Positions 8,773 to 16,011 are shown, counted from the stretch's first letter. The stretch is DNA of 42,492 nt from Thermococcus sp. (GCF_027052235.1 NZ_JALUFF010000037.1:1-42492), one strand, 5' to 3'. Translations and numbers: made by a program. Notes: generated by a model from the sequence alone, not told the origin.

Positions 8773-8775
8773 GAA

Positions 8776-9369
8776 TTATACGCTGGCGGAAAGCTTAAGG
8801 TGGTTTATTACTGCCAAGATAACCTTCTTTAGGTAGTGCTCCCTGGAGAAGCCCAAGCACTCCCCGGCGTGGAGGTAGTGCATGAGGGAGGCCAGAAACA
8901 TCTGGAACGCTATGAGTGCGTCCTCAAAGCCCACTTTAACGTAAGCCGTTATCCTCCTCGCCCCCTCCCGAAGAAGCTCGGAACAGGACTGGCTGTAAAT
9001 ATCGTCGAGGCTCTTCATCCTTTTCCTCACAGAAAGCATGTGGAAGAACATCTCGGCCCTGTAGTTCTCGGAGTAAAAGTCGAGAAACTCCCTCCCAATC
9101 TGGAGGAGGTAGCTCTCAAGGGTCGGGTAGCTGAGGGTTATGTATGGGTCATTCAGAGAGGGCATTGCCATTATCGGCATAACCTCGAAGGCAAGCTCCT
9201 TGATCAGGTCATCCTTGCTTTTGAAGTAGAGGTAGAACGTCCCCTTGGCGACGCCAGCCTTTGCAACAATCTCATCTACCGTCGTTTTATCAAAGCCCTT
9301 TCTAGCAAAAAGCTCCATGGCAGCTGAAACGAGCTTTTCCCTTGTTTTCCCCGGGGACTTCGTGGACAT
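8776..9369 (-). CDS. TetR-family transcriptional regulator
   Basis: A 197-residue repressor of the TetR/AcrR family. The N-terminal helix-turn-helix is clear: AAMELFARKGFDKTTVDEIV, then AGVAKGTFYLYFKSKDDLI (about residues 16-57). The C-terminal helical domain, expected to bind a ligand, is not recognisable to a subgroup. The start at 9369 has GAGGTG a few nt upstream; the longer in-frame extension to 9480 crosses the promoter and is rejected. The gene lies upstream of fdhA on the same strand, 116 bp away, with a separate promoter. Shared palindromes before fdhA, before DUF302 and, in weaker form, before this gene suggest it represses all three, including itself. The ligand is unknown; formate or a redox signal would be guesses. 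Confidence 0.92.
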   Translation of the reverse strand: MSTKSPGKTREKLVSAAMELFARKGFDKTTVDEIVAKAGVAKGTFYLYFKSKDDLIKELAFEVMPIMAMPSLNDPYITLSYPTLESYLLQIGREFLDFYSENYRAEMFFHMLSVRKRMKSLDDIYSQSCSELLREGARRITAYVKVGFEDALIAFQMFLASLMHYLHAGECLGFSREHYLKKVILAVINHLKLSASV

Positions 9370-9380
9370 TCTGACACCTC

Positions 9381-9394
9381 TGACCGCACAGTCA
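9381..9394. promoter_or_regulatory. Degenerate TetR operator before the tetR gene (site 3)
   Basis: On the plus strand TGACCGCACAGTCA matches 10 of 14 positions of the TGACTGACTAGTCA core seen at the other two sites, with the same 5-4-5 geometry. It lies 11 bp before the tetR start codon, downstream of the likely TATA box (CTTAAATC on the minus strand, about 9427-9434). The weaker match would fit weaker autorepression. Confidence 0.5.
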
Positions 9395-9492
9395 TTGACC
9401 CATTGGACAGTTGTGGGTATAGAAGGATTTAAGCTTTTCTGTGGACGGGAAGGGAACCAAAAAGTTGAAAATAAAGACAAGTAATAGTTCGA

Positions 9493-9876
9493 TCAAAGAA
9501 CCGCCGAGATTATCTTCTCGTCTATCTCCGCGACCTCTGAGAGGAGTTCGCCCAGTTCACCGGGAACCATCTTCGCGAAGAGCCCCATGTTCATGCCGAA
9601 GACGTATATCCCGTCGGGCATCTCTATAACCGAGAACTTGCAAGGCATCATAGCTGAAATCCACCTGTTTTCAGGCTTGCTGATGGCCTTAGTTGCAAAG
9701 TCCCTGTTGCAGACCTCGATGATAGCAAACTGAATTCCAACCTTCTCCCTGAAGTCGTACTCCCCTATAACCGTCCAGCCGACTTCTTCGGTCTTCTTCT
9801 TCAGCCTCTCAAGGGTCTCCTCAAAGCCGTACCTGCTCCTAACCCCCTTCACCATCTGCCTCATTACTTCCTCCAT
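9493..9876 (-). CDS. DUF302 family protein
   Basis: A 127-residue protein resembling the DUF302 family, recognisable from the pattern FEETLERLKKKTEEVGWTVIGE and the later VEVCN/MPCKFSVIEMPDGIYV-like core. The biochemical role of DUF302 is not established. No signal peptide or membrane segment is visible. The start at 9876 is 4 nt after GGTGAT, as at fdhA; the ATG at 9885 lies on the RBS. The gene is divergent from the hyp cluster and shares its intergenic region. A perfect copy of the TetR operator core lies directly upstream, so it is probably co-regulated with the formate hydrogenlyase operon. Confidence 0.82.
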   Translation of the reverse strand: MEEVMRQMVKGVRSRYGFEETLERLKKKTEEVGWTVIGEYDFREKVGIQFAIIEVCNRDFATKAISKPENRWISAMMPCKFSVIEMPDGIYVFGMNMGLFAKMVPGELGELLSEVAEIDEKIISAVL

Positions 9877-9885
9877 GGAAATCAC

Positions 9886-9901
9886 CTGACTGACTAGTCA
9901 G
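9886..9901. promoter_or_regulatory. Palindromic TetR operator before DUF302 (site 2)
   Basis: CTGACT-GACT-AGTCAG has perfect 6-bp inverted arms and the identical 4-bp spacer GACT found at site 1. It lies 10 bp before the DUF302 start and just upstream of the TATA box of the divergent hyp operon, so a bound repressor could affect both directions. Confidence 0.75.
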
Positions 9902-9907
9902 AGCAAG

Positions 9908-9944
9908 AAATATAAATCCTTTTCGTGAACCTTTGGTTGATAAC
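9908..9944 (+). promoter_or_regulatory. Divergent promoter with SurR-consensus site before the hyp cluster
   Basis: A TATA element (AAATATAAAT, 9908-9917) can be read in both directions. At 9928-9944 the minus strand reads GTT-ATC-AAC-CAAAG-GTT, an exact extended SurR consensus. The site lies downstream of the plus-strand TATA and ends 2 bp before the first ATG, overlapping its RBS-like GGTTGAT. That position suits repression of the HypC-like gene, or activation in the opposite direction. Confidence 0.6.
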
Positions 9945-9945
9945 C

Positions 9946-10203
9946 ATGGCCCTGATGCTAGCGGGTAGAGTGGTTGAGGTCAGGGGAGATATGGCGGTAG
10001 TGGATGTTGAAGGCCAGCTTAAGGAGGCTAAGCTCGACTTCATCAGGGACGTCAAGCCGGGCGACTACGTAACGATTTACTACGGCATAGTACTTGAGAA
10101 GGTGAGCGAGGAAGATGCCAGGGAAACGCTGGAGCACTGCTCCTATCACAGGGGAGCAAAGGTCGAGATGAAGTTTTCGCTGGTTGAAAACCTGAGGTTT
10201 TAG
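9946..10203 (+). CDS. HypC-like protein lacking the conserved Cys2
   Basis: An 85-residue protein of the HypC/HupF fold. The core pattern GRVVEVRGDMAVVDVEGQLKEAKLDFI, then VKPGDYVTIYYGIVLEKVSEEDARETLE, matches the beta-barrel and C-terminal helix of HypC. Canonical HypC begins Met-Cys, and that Cys binds the Fe(CN)2CO intermediate and HypD. Here the N-terminus reads MALMLAG at either plausible start (9946 or 9955), so the Cys is missing. A lone Cys77 (EHC) is present near the C-terminus. The gene stands first in the hyp cluster, 44 bp before a canonical hypC. It may be a partner or regulator rather than a carrier; that is inference. Confidence 0.8.
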   Translation: MALMLAGRVVEVRGDMAVVDVEGQLKEAKLDFIRDVKPGDYVTIYYGIVLEKVSEEDARETLEHCSYHRGAKVEMKFSLVENLRF

Positions 10204-10247
10204 AAAGGCTAAATAACAACCGTTGGTATTTCTGGACGGTGAGAGAG

Positions 10248-10508
10248 ATGTGTCTCGCGACGATTGCGAAGGTGCTTGAGGTGAACCCCGAGAAGGGAAC
10301 TGCATGGGTTGACTTCGGGGGCGTTAAAAGGGAGGCCAGAATAGACCTGATGCCCGATGTCAAGGTCGGTGAGTACGTCCTGATACACACGGGCTTCATT
10401 ATAGAGCGCGTGGACGAAAAGACTGCCAGAGAAATCCTGAGCGCGTGGGAAGAGGTTTTCAAGGTCGAGGAGGACGCGATAGGAGGCTACTACTACCCGG
10501 GTGATTGA
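10248..10508 (+). CDS. hypC: Hydrogenase maturation chaperone HypC
   Basis: An 86-residue HypC. It begins MCLATIAKVLEV, with the essential Cys2 that holds the Fe(CN)2CO group together with HypD and delivers it to the hydrogenase large subunit. The barrel and the terminal helix (DEKTAREILSAWEE) are intact. The start at 10248 has GGTGA 5 nt upstream; the GTG at 10239 would hide Cys2 inside the chain and lies on the RBS. Its TGA at 10506-10508 ends 1 bp before hypD, whose RBS lies within the hypC coding region. Clients may include the membrane-bound hydrogenase at the left of the window. Confidence 0.95.
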   Translation: MCLATIAKVLEVNPEKGTAWVDFGGVKREARIDLMPDVKVGEYVLIHTGFIIERVDEKTAREILSAWEEVFKVEEDAIGGYYYPGD

Positions 10509-10509
10509 G

Positions 10510-11634
10510 ATGACCGTTGAAGAAGTCGTTCAGCCCTACAGGGACAGGGGAATAGCCCAGAAGCTCGTTGAGAAAATCAAAGAAGAGGCAAAAACGCTGG
10601 ACGGCGAAATAAGGATAATGCACGTCTGCGGGACTCATGAGGACACCATAACCCGCTCCGGAATACGCTCTCTCCTCCCGGAGAACGTCAAAGTCGTGAG
10701 CGGGCCGGGCTGTCCCGTCTGCATTACCCCCGTTGAGGACATAGTGGCGATGCAGCTCATAATGAGGAAAGCGAGGGAAGAGGGCGAGGAGATAATCCTG
10801 ACCACCTTTGGAGACATGTACAAGATTCCGACTCCGATGGGGAGCTTCGCTGATTTGAAGAGCGAGGGCTTTGACGTCCGCGTTGTCTACTCAATCTTCG
10901 ACACCTACAAAATGGCCAAGGAGAACCCGGACAAAACCGTCGTCCACTTCAGCCCGGGTTTCGAAACGACAACCGCGCCAACTGCGGGAATGATAAACGC
11001 CGTCGTCAACGAGGGCCTTGAGAACTTCAAGATATACTCAGTTCACCGGCTAACGCCCCAGGGAATAGAGGTTCTCATAAAGCAGAAGAGCAGGATAGAT
11101 GCCCTCATAGATGCCGGCCACGTCTCAACGATAATTGGCGTGAAAGGCTGGGAGTTCCTGAGCGAGAAGTATGGAATCCCGCAAGTTGTTGCCGGCTTCG
11201 AGCCCAACGACGTGCTCATGGCCATCCTCCTCCTAATCCGGATGTACAAGGAAGGCGACGCGCGAGTGGTAAACGAGTACAGGAGGGCCGTTAAGTACGA
11301 GGGGAACGTTACAGCGCAGAGGCTCATCAACAAGTACTTCAAGGTTGTTGATGCCAAGTGGCGCGCCTTAGGCATCTTCCCGGGAACGGGCCTTGAGCTG
11401 AGGGACGAGTGGAAGGAACTCGACATCAAGAACATCTACAAGGTTGAGGTGCCAAAGAACCTGCCAGACCTCGAAAAGGGCTGTCTCTGTGGAGCAGTGC
11501 TTAGGGGACTGGCACTCCCGACCGACTGCCCGCACTTTGGCAAGACCTGCACGCCGAGGCATCCGGTTGGGCCGTGCATGGTGTCCTACGAGGGAACCTG
11601 CCAGATATTCTACAAGTACGGGGTTCTGTTTTAG
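10510..11634 (+). CDS. hypD: Hydrogenase maturation protein HypD
   Basis: A 374-residue HypD, the [4Fe-4S] protein on which the Fe(CN)2CO centre of [NiFe] hydrogenases is assembled with HypC and HypE. Key motifs are visible: MHVCGTHE (C40), GPGCPVCITP (C68, C71), the central PGFETTTAPTAG, and the C-terminal cluster-binding cysteines in GCLCGAVLRG, TDCPHFGKTCTPRHPVGPC and GTCQIFY. The start at 10510 is 4 nt after GGTGAT; the GTG at 10501 overlaps that RBS. The length is normal for the family. A promoter and a toxin-antitoxin-like pair follow, so the first hyp operon probably ends here. Confidence 0.97.
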   Translation: MTVEEVVQPYRDRGIAQKLVEKIKEEAKTLDGEIRIMHVCGTHEDTITRSGIRSLLPENVKVVSGPGCPVCITPVEDIVAMQLIMRKAREEGEEIILTTFGDMYKIPTPMGSFADLKSEGFDVRVVYSIFDTYKMAKENPDKTVVHFSPGFETTTAPTAGMINAVVNEGLENFKIYSVHRLTPQGIEVLIKQKSRIDALIDAGHVSTIIGVKGWEFLSEKYGIPQVVAGFEPNDVLMAILLLIRMYKEGDARVVNEYRRAVKYEGNVTAQRLINKYFKVVDAKWRALGIFPGTGLELRDEWKELDIKNIYKVEVPKNLPDLEKGCLCGAVLRGLALPTDCPHFGKTCTPRHPVGPCMVSYEGTCQIFYKYGVLF

Positions 11635-11637
11635 TGA

Positions 11638-11650
11638 GGCATAAATACGA
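11638..11650 (+). promoter_or_regulatory. TATA-like promoter before the VapB/VapC pair
   Basis: GCATAAATACG lies just after the hypD stop and about 30-40 bp before the antitoxin start at 11679. That gives the spacing of an independent promoter with a very short leader containing GGTGGG. Confidence 0.45.
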
Positions 11651-11678
11651 TGAGAGCGCAAGATAGAACGGTGGGAAC

Positions 11679-11864
11679 ATGGAGGAGGTAAGGGCGGTTT
11701 ACCATAAGGGCGTCTTAGTGCCCCTTAAAAGCCTAAACCTCAGGGAAGGGGAGGAGGTGACGGTAATCATCAAGAAAAAGGCCCCGCGCAGGTACTTTGG
11801 CATCTTCAAAAAGGAAGACGTCGAGAAGGTCATAGAGGAGATCGAGAATGAGGGTGTTCTATGA
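11679..11864 (+). CDS. Putative antitoxin, AF2212/PF0164-like (DUF104)
   Basis: A 61-residue protein with an N-terminal pattern (VRAVYHKGVLVPLKSLNLREGEEV) typical of the AF2212-like family of archaeal VapB antitoxins, which use a short beta-rich DNA-binding fold. The C-terminal part is a charged helix (KKEDVEKVIEEIENEG) that probably wraps the toxin. The start follows GGTGGGAAC. The gene overlaps the downstream PIN gene by 17 bp, the usual layout of a toxin-antitoxin pair. Confidence 0.82.
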   Translation: MEEVRAVYHKGVLVPLKSLNLREGEEVTVIIKKKAPRRYFGIFKKEDVEKVIEEIENEGVL

Positions 11865-12285
11865 CAGTAACGTCTTCCTTAAATTTTTGGGCGGAGAGAG
11901 CGAGGCTGGAGCGCTCTTGGATTTGGCCTTTGAAGGAAAAGTTGAAGGAGTCGTCAGCTGGGTGGTTCTCTCCGAGGTCATCTTCGGCTACTTAAGGCTC
12001 ACGACCAACATGAGGCCCTACGACCTGAAAAGAAAATTGCCCAAGATGAACGTTGATTTAACTCCAATCCGCGAGCTTTTAGAACCCTTCCAGATTTTGG
12101 AAGTCAATCCTAATCCAACCGAACTCTTTGACCTCGTGAACAAATCAGGACTCCTTCCTAATGACGCGCTCATAGCGTTAACGTGCCTAAAGGAGGGCAT
12201 TCCTCTAGTTAGCTTCGATTCGGATTTTGAGCGGGTTGCAGGGCTGAGAAGGGGGACGACTCCAGAGGAATTGCCGGTTGAGTAG
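11848..12285 (+). CDS. VapC-type PIN-domain ribonuclease toxin
   Basis: A 145-residue PIN domain, expected to be a Mg-dependent endoribonuclease held inactive by the preceding antitoxin. The acidic residues expected of the family are present: D6 in FYDSNVF, E43 in LSEVIFGY, D106 in PNDALIAL, and D124/D126 in SFDSDF, so the enzyme looks active. The start overlaps the antitoxin gene by 17 bp. The pair sits between hypD and hypF, and the last part of the gap before hypF carries the hypF promoter. Confidence 0.88.
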   Translation: MRVFYDSNVFLKFLGGESEAGALLDLAFEGKVEGVVSWVVLSEVIFGYLRLTTNMRPYDLKRKLPKMNVDLTPIRELLEPFQILEVNPNPTELFDLVNKSGLLPNDALIALTCLKEGIPLVSFDSDFERVAGLRRGTTPEELPVE

Positions 12286-12287
12286 AA

Positions 12288-12347
12288 CACCAAAGGTTCA
12301 AAACTCCCCTATCGTTTTCAACTTTTGGTTTTGGAAACCTATAAAGC
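12288..12347 (+). promoter_or_regulatory. hypF promoter with two SurR-consensus sites and TATA box
   Basis: The proximal site, 12314-12330, reads GTT-TTC-AAC-TTTTG-GTT, an exact GTTn3AACn5GTT. A distal site at about 12288-12304 reads GTT-TTG-AAC-CTTTG-GTG on the minus strand, one mismatch from the extended consensus with the GTTn3AAC core exact. The TATA box (CTATAAAG) is at 12339-12346, about 9 bp after the proximal site. This upstream placement is that of SurR-activated promoters in Pyrococcus, so activation is the likely outcome. Confidence 0.65.
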
Positions 12348-12378
12348 CTCCGATTGCAAAGAAGGGACAGGTGAGAGG

Positions 12379-14697
12379 ATGAAGGCGTATCACCTTCACG
12401 TTCAGGGAATCGTTCAGGCCGTCGGGTTTAGGCCCTTCGTTTACAGAATAGCGCACGAGCACAACCTCAAGGGCTACGTCAAGAACCTCGGCGATGCTGG
12501 CGTGGAGATAGTGGTTGAAGGCCGGGAGGAGGACATCGAGGCCTTTCTCAGGGATCTGCACCAAAAGAAGCCGCCGCTCGCGAGGATTGATAAGGTTGAT
12601 AAGAAGGAAATCCCGCCCCAGGGCTTTCCCGAGTTCTACATCGAGAAGAGCTCGAAGGGTGGAAAGGGCGGCGACTCGATAATCCCGCCCGACATAGCCA
12701 TCTGTGACGACTGCCTGAGGGAGCTCTTCGACCCGACCAACAAGCGGTACATGTACCCCTTCATAGTCTGCACCAACTGCGGTCCGAGGTTCACGATAAT
12801 CGAGGATCTGCCCTACGACCGCGAGAACACGACCATGAGAGAGTTCCCGATGTGCGACTTCTGCCGGAGCGAGTATGAAGACCCCCTCAACAGGCGCTAT
12901 CATGCTGAACCGATAGCCTGTCCAGTCTGCGGGCCGAGCTACCGCTTGTACACGAACGATGGAAGGGAGCTAACCGGCGACCCGCTGAGGAAGGCGGCCG
13001 AGCTGATAGATAAGGGCTACATAGTGGCGATAAAGGGAATCGGAGGGATACATTTAGCGTGCGACGCGACCAACGAAGAGGCCGTTGCCGAGCTGAGGAA
13101 GAGAACCTTCAGGCCGCAGAAGCCCTTCGCGATAATGGCCGACTCCCTTGAGACGGTTAAAAGCTTCGCCTACGTGAGTAAAGAGGAGGAAGAGGAGCTG
13201 ACCTCCTACCGGAGGCCGATAATAACGCTCCGCAAGAGGGAACCCTTCCCCCTGCCCGAGAACCTCGCGCCGGGCCTGCACACCATCGGAGTCATGCTCC
13301 CCTACGCGGGAACCCACTACATACTCTTCCACTGGAGCAAAACCAAGGTCTACGTGATGACCTCGGCCAACTATCCGGGAATGCCGATGGTCAAGGACAA
13401 CGAGAAAGCGTTTGAAGAACTCAGGGAGATGGCAGACTACCTCCTCCTGCACAACAGGAAGATACTCAACAGGGCGGACGACAGCGTTGTTCGCTTCGTT
13501 GACGGGAGGAGGGCGGTAATAAGGAGGAGCAGGGGTTTCGTGCCGTTGCCGGTAGAGATTCCCTTCGATTACCGCGGCTTGGCCGTTGGAGCTGAGCTTA
13601 TGAACGCCTTTGGGGTTGCAAAGAACGGGAAGGTTTACCCGAGCCAGTACATAGGCAACACGGGGAAGCTTGAAGTCCTTGAGTTCATGCGGGAGGCAAT
13701 AGCGCACTTCAAGCGGATACTCCGCGTTAAGGACTTCGATTTAATCATAGCCGACCTCCATCCAGCTTATAACACGACGAAATTAGCGATGGAGCTGGCA
13801 AACGAGCTGGACGTTGAGCTCCTCCAGGTTCAGCACCACTACGCCCACATAGCGAGCGTTTTGGCTGAGAAAAACCTCGAATCTGCCGTTGGGATAGCCC
13901 TCGACGGAGTCGGCTACGGGGCAGATGGAAACGTCTGGGGCGGTGAGGTTCTCTACCTGAGCTACGAGGACGTCGAAAGATTAGCCCACATAGACTACTA
14001 CCCGCTCCCCGGCGGTGATTTGGCGAGCTACTACCCGCTGAGGGCCTTGATGGGGATTCTGAGCGAGGTCTACTCCATCGAGGAGCTTGAAGGAGTCATA
14101 AGCCGCTGCTGTCCCAAAGCGGTTGAGAGCCTCAAGTACGGAAAGGTTGAGTTCAGCGTTATCCTCAACCAGCTCGCCAAGGGGGTAAACACGGCCTACG
14201 CATCCTCGACTGGAAGGGTTCTCGATGCATTAGCCGTCCTGCTCAACGTCGCCTACAGGAGGCACTACGAGGGTGAACCGGCGATGAAGCTGGAGAGCTT
14301 TGCGATGAAGGGAAAGAACGACCTAAAGTTTGAAATCCCGGTAGAAGGGGAGCTGATAAAAGTTGAGGAGCTGTTCCTTCAGGCCCTTGATGCCGTTGAG
14401 AAGGCACCTCCAGCGGACATAGCGTATTCAGCTCACCTGGCTCTCGCGAGGGCCTTCGCGGACGCTGCCGTAGAAAAAGCGAAGGAGTTCGGCGTTAAAG
14501 ACGTCGCGATAAGTGGAGGCGTCGCCTACAACGAGCTCATCGTGAAGACGATTAGAAAAGTCGTTGAAGCCTCCGGACTGAGGTTCCACGCGACGACGGA
14601 GATTCCGCGCGGGGACAACGGAATAAACGTCGGCCAGGCCTTCCTTGGTGGCCTCTACCTTGAGGGCTACCTGAGCAGGGAGGATTTGATGCTGTAA
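12379..14697 (+). CDS. hypF: Carbamoyltransferase HypF (hydrogenase maturation)
   Basis: A 772-residue HypF, which turns carbamoyl phosphate and ATP into a carbamoyl group for HypE, the source of the cyanide ligands of [NiFe] hydrogenases. Domains in order: acylphosphatase-like (1-90, GIVQAVGFRPFVYR), a double zinc finger with four CxxC pairs (C109/C112, C131/C134, C159/C162, C181/C184), a YrdC-like domain (about 195-375), and a Kae1-like carbamoyltransferase domain with the metal-binding VQHHYAHIAS (H486, H487, H490) and DGVGYGADGNVWGGE. The start at 12379 has GGTGA 4 nt upstream; the longer frame to 12325 runs through the promoter. Normal family length. Confidence 0.97.
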   Translation: MKAYHLHVQGIVQAVGFRPFVYRIAHEHNLKGYVKNLGDAGVEIVVEGREEDIEAFLRDLHQKKPPLARIDKVDKKEIPPQGFPEFYIEKSSKGGKGGDSIIPPDIAICDDCLRELFDPTNKRYMYPFIVCTNCGPRFTIIEDLPYDRENTTMREFPMCDFCRSEYEDPLNRRYHAEPIACPVCGPSYRLYTNDGRELTGDPLRKAAELIDKGYIVAIKGIGGIHLACDATNEEAVAELRKRTFRPQKPFAIMADSLETVKSFAYVSKEEEEELTSYRRPIITLRKREPFPLPENLAPGLHTIGVMLPYAGTHYILFHWSKTKVYVMTSANYPGMPMVKDNEKAFEELREMADYLLLHNRKILNRADDSVVRFVDGRRAVIRRSRGFVPLPVEIPFDYRGLAVGAELMNAFGVAKNGKVYPSQYIGNTGKLEVLEFMREAIAHFKRILRVKDFDLIIADLHPAYNTTKLAMELANELDVELLQVQHHYAHIASVLAEKNLESAVGIALDGVGYGADGNVWGGEVLYLSYEDVERLAHIDYYPLPGGDLASYYPLRALMGILSEVYSIEELEGVISRCCPKAVESLKYGKVEFSVILNQLAKGVNTAYASSTGRVLDALAVLLNVAYRRHYEGEPAMKLESFAMKGKNDLKFEIPVEGELIKVEELFLQALDAVEKAPPADIAYSAHLALARAFADAAVEKAKEFGVKDVAISGGVAYNELIVKTIRKVVEASGLRFHATTEIPRGDNGINVGQAFLGGLYLEGYLSREDLML

Positions 14698-14738
14698 GGT
14701 TTAAGTTTGGAATGGAGCAAAACTCTACGGTGAAAGAG

Positions 14739-14981
14739 ATGGGGAAGGTAATCACGATTAGAGTGCCCGATTGGGTGGGTGATGATTTCGTTAAGAGGAT
14801 TGAAAAGCTAATTGAGGAGGAGATAGAGAGGGCTTTCTCATCTGGTAGGGTCGATAGGGAGACGTACCTCAAGTTCGTTGAAACATACGGCTCCACTGAG
14901 AGCGTTTTCCTTGAAAACGAAGAGAAACTGCTAGAAGAAATGAGAAAAAGGGAAAAGGCGAGGGCAGATGGTAGTCATTGA
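14739..14981 (+). CDS. Putative antitoxin of a VapC-like pair
   Basis: An 80-residue protein with a short beta-strand start (GKVITIRVPDW) followed by charged helices. This is the usual plan of ribbon-helix-helix-type archaeal antitoxins, but no family is certain. The start at 14739 is 5 nt after GGTGA; the earlier ATG at 14712 lacks an RBS. It overlaps the following PIN gene by 14 bp, which is the main support for an antitoxin role. Confidence 0.65.
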   Translation: MGKVITIRVPDWVGDDFVKRIEKLIEEEIERAFSSGRVDRETYLKFVETYGSTESVFLENEEKLLEEMRKREKARADGSH

Positions 14982-15294
14982 CACAAACATAGTCATGACC
15001 CGAGTAAAGGAGAGGGAGATAATTAGGGAGAACATTACAGAAGTCACAGCCGTTGAGTACCCGCCTGTGGTTGAGTGCAGAAAGTTTCAGGGAGACGTGC
15101 TTCTGATAACTCGAAAAAGCATTGGGATAGCGATTGAACTCCAGAAACGGTTGAGAAAAATCGGGAAGCCCAAACCATTTGCAGACGTTATGATAGCGGC
15201 CATATGCATAGCAAACGGTGAGAAACTCATCACGAGAGATTCTGACTTCAAGGATATTGCTGAAATTTCAGAACTGGAAGTGGAGGTTATCTGA
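14968..15294 (+). CDS. Compact PIN-domain protein (VapC-like)
   Basis: A 108-residue PIN-domain protein, shorter than most VapC toxins (about 130-145 residues). It still has the acidic set: D5 in VIDTNIV, E30 in VEYP, D73 in FADVMIAA and D91/D93 in TRDSDF. It is therefore probably a complete compact ribonuclease and not a fragment. It overlaps the putative antitoxin gene at its start and shares the ATGA stop/start overlap with the nucleotidyltransferase gene at its end, so both small modules may be co-transcribed with hypF upstream and hypE downstream. Confidence 0.78.
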   Translation: MVVIDTNIVMTRVKEREIIRENITEVTAVEYPPVVECRKFQGDVLLITRKSIGIAIELQKRLRKIGKPKPFADVMIAAICIANGEKLITRDSDFKDIAEISELEVEVI

Positions 15295-15617
15295 TGCCCG
15301 TCATCCCCAGGTACGAACTCCTAGAAATCCTGCGGGAGGTCAAGGGAAAGCTGAAGGAGATACTCGGCGACGACTTAGTTGAGGTCATCCTCTTCGGCTC
15401 TTACGCGAGGGGCGAGGCCAGAGAAGGGAGCGACGTTGACGTGCTCGTCATTACGCGCAGGAAACCCACTCCAGAGGAGGACTGGGAGCTGGGAGAACTG
15501 ATGACAGATATCGTTCTCAGGTATGGAGTCGTGGTTTCGCTCGTAGTGTATCCCAAGCGAGAAGAGCCAAAAGACCCGTTCTTCCTCACCGCGATGGAGG
15601 AGGGCATAAAAGTATGA
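15294..15617 (+). CDS. MNT-type nucleotidyltransferase (antitoxin of HEPN/MNT pair)
   Basis: A 107-residue minimal nucleotidyltransferase. The signature FGSYARGEAREGSDVDVLV (residues 34-52) holds the GS motif and the two metal-binding Asp residues (D47, D49). In known pairs the MNT protein AMPylates its HEPN partner and so silences it. The start has GGAGGTTATCTG directly upstream and overlaps the preceding stop; the stop overlaps the HEPN start (ATGA). The pair is thus tightly coupled in one transcript. Confidence 0.88.
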   Translation: MPVIPRYELLEILREVKGKLKEILGDDLVEVILFGSYARGEAREGSDVDVLVITRRKPTPEEDWELGELMTDIVLRYGVVVSLVVYPKREEPKDPFFLTAMEEGIKV

Positions 15618-16009
15618 GCGATGAATACAGAAAGATAATCCAGAAAGCCGAGAGAAGTCTGAAAGCGGCAGAGGAGCTTCTGAGAAAAGGCATGCCGGAG
15701 TTCGCTGCATCAAGGGCGTATTACACCATGTTCTACTGCGTTGAGGCTTTCCTGAGAACGAAAGGAATAGAAGTGTCAAAGCACTCCTCTGCGATTGCCC
15801 TCTTTGGGAGGGAGTTCGTTAAGGGTGGGGAAGTCCCCAGAAAATACCTAACCTACGTGAACCTCGCGTTTAAGACAAGGCAGGTTGCGGATTACTCCTT
15901 TGAAATTCAGGTGACGGAAGAGGAGGCTCAGACAGAGATAAAACATGCCCGTGAGTTTTTGGAATTCACAATCAATTACCTTCGCGAAAAGGACCTTTTG
16001 GAGGGTTGA
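15614..16009 (+). CDS. HEPN-domain protein (partner of MNT nucleotidyltransferase)
   Basis: A 131-residue all-helical HEPN-domain protein. The segment SRAYYTMFYCVEAFLRTKGI and the later TRQVADYSFEIQVTEEEA are typical of the HEPN family that pairs with MNT proteins. The RX4-6H motif of ribonuclease-active HEPN toxins, and the RX4HXY motif AMPylated in HepT, are not seen. This member may be inactive, use other residues, or act in something other than growth arrest. The gene runs into hypE: its TGA overlaps the region just before the hypE ATG. Confidence 0.82.
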   Translation: MSDEYRKIIQKAERSLKAAEELLRKGMPEFAASRAYYTMFYCVEAFLRTKGIEVSKHSSAIALFGREFVKGGEVPRKYLTYVNLAFKTRQVADYSFEIQVTEEEAQTEIKHAREFLEFTINYLREKDLLEG

Positions 16010-16011
16010 AG

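Noticed and set aside
8693-8775. A SurR site in the fdhA promoter
   Set aside because: The GTTAAACA words look similar but no GTTn3AAC is present on either strand, so only the repeats are reported.
14968-15294. The short PIN-domain gene as a truncated pseudogene
   Set aside because: All acidic catalytic residues are present at plausible spacing, and both ends overlap neighbouring genes in a normal way.
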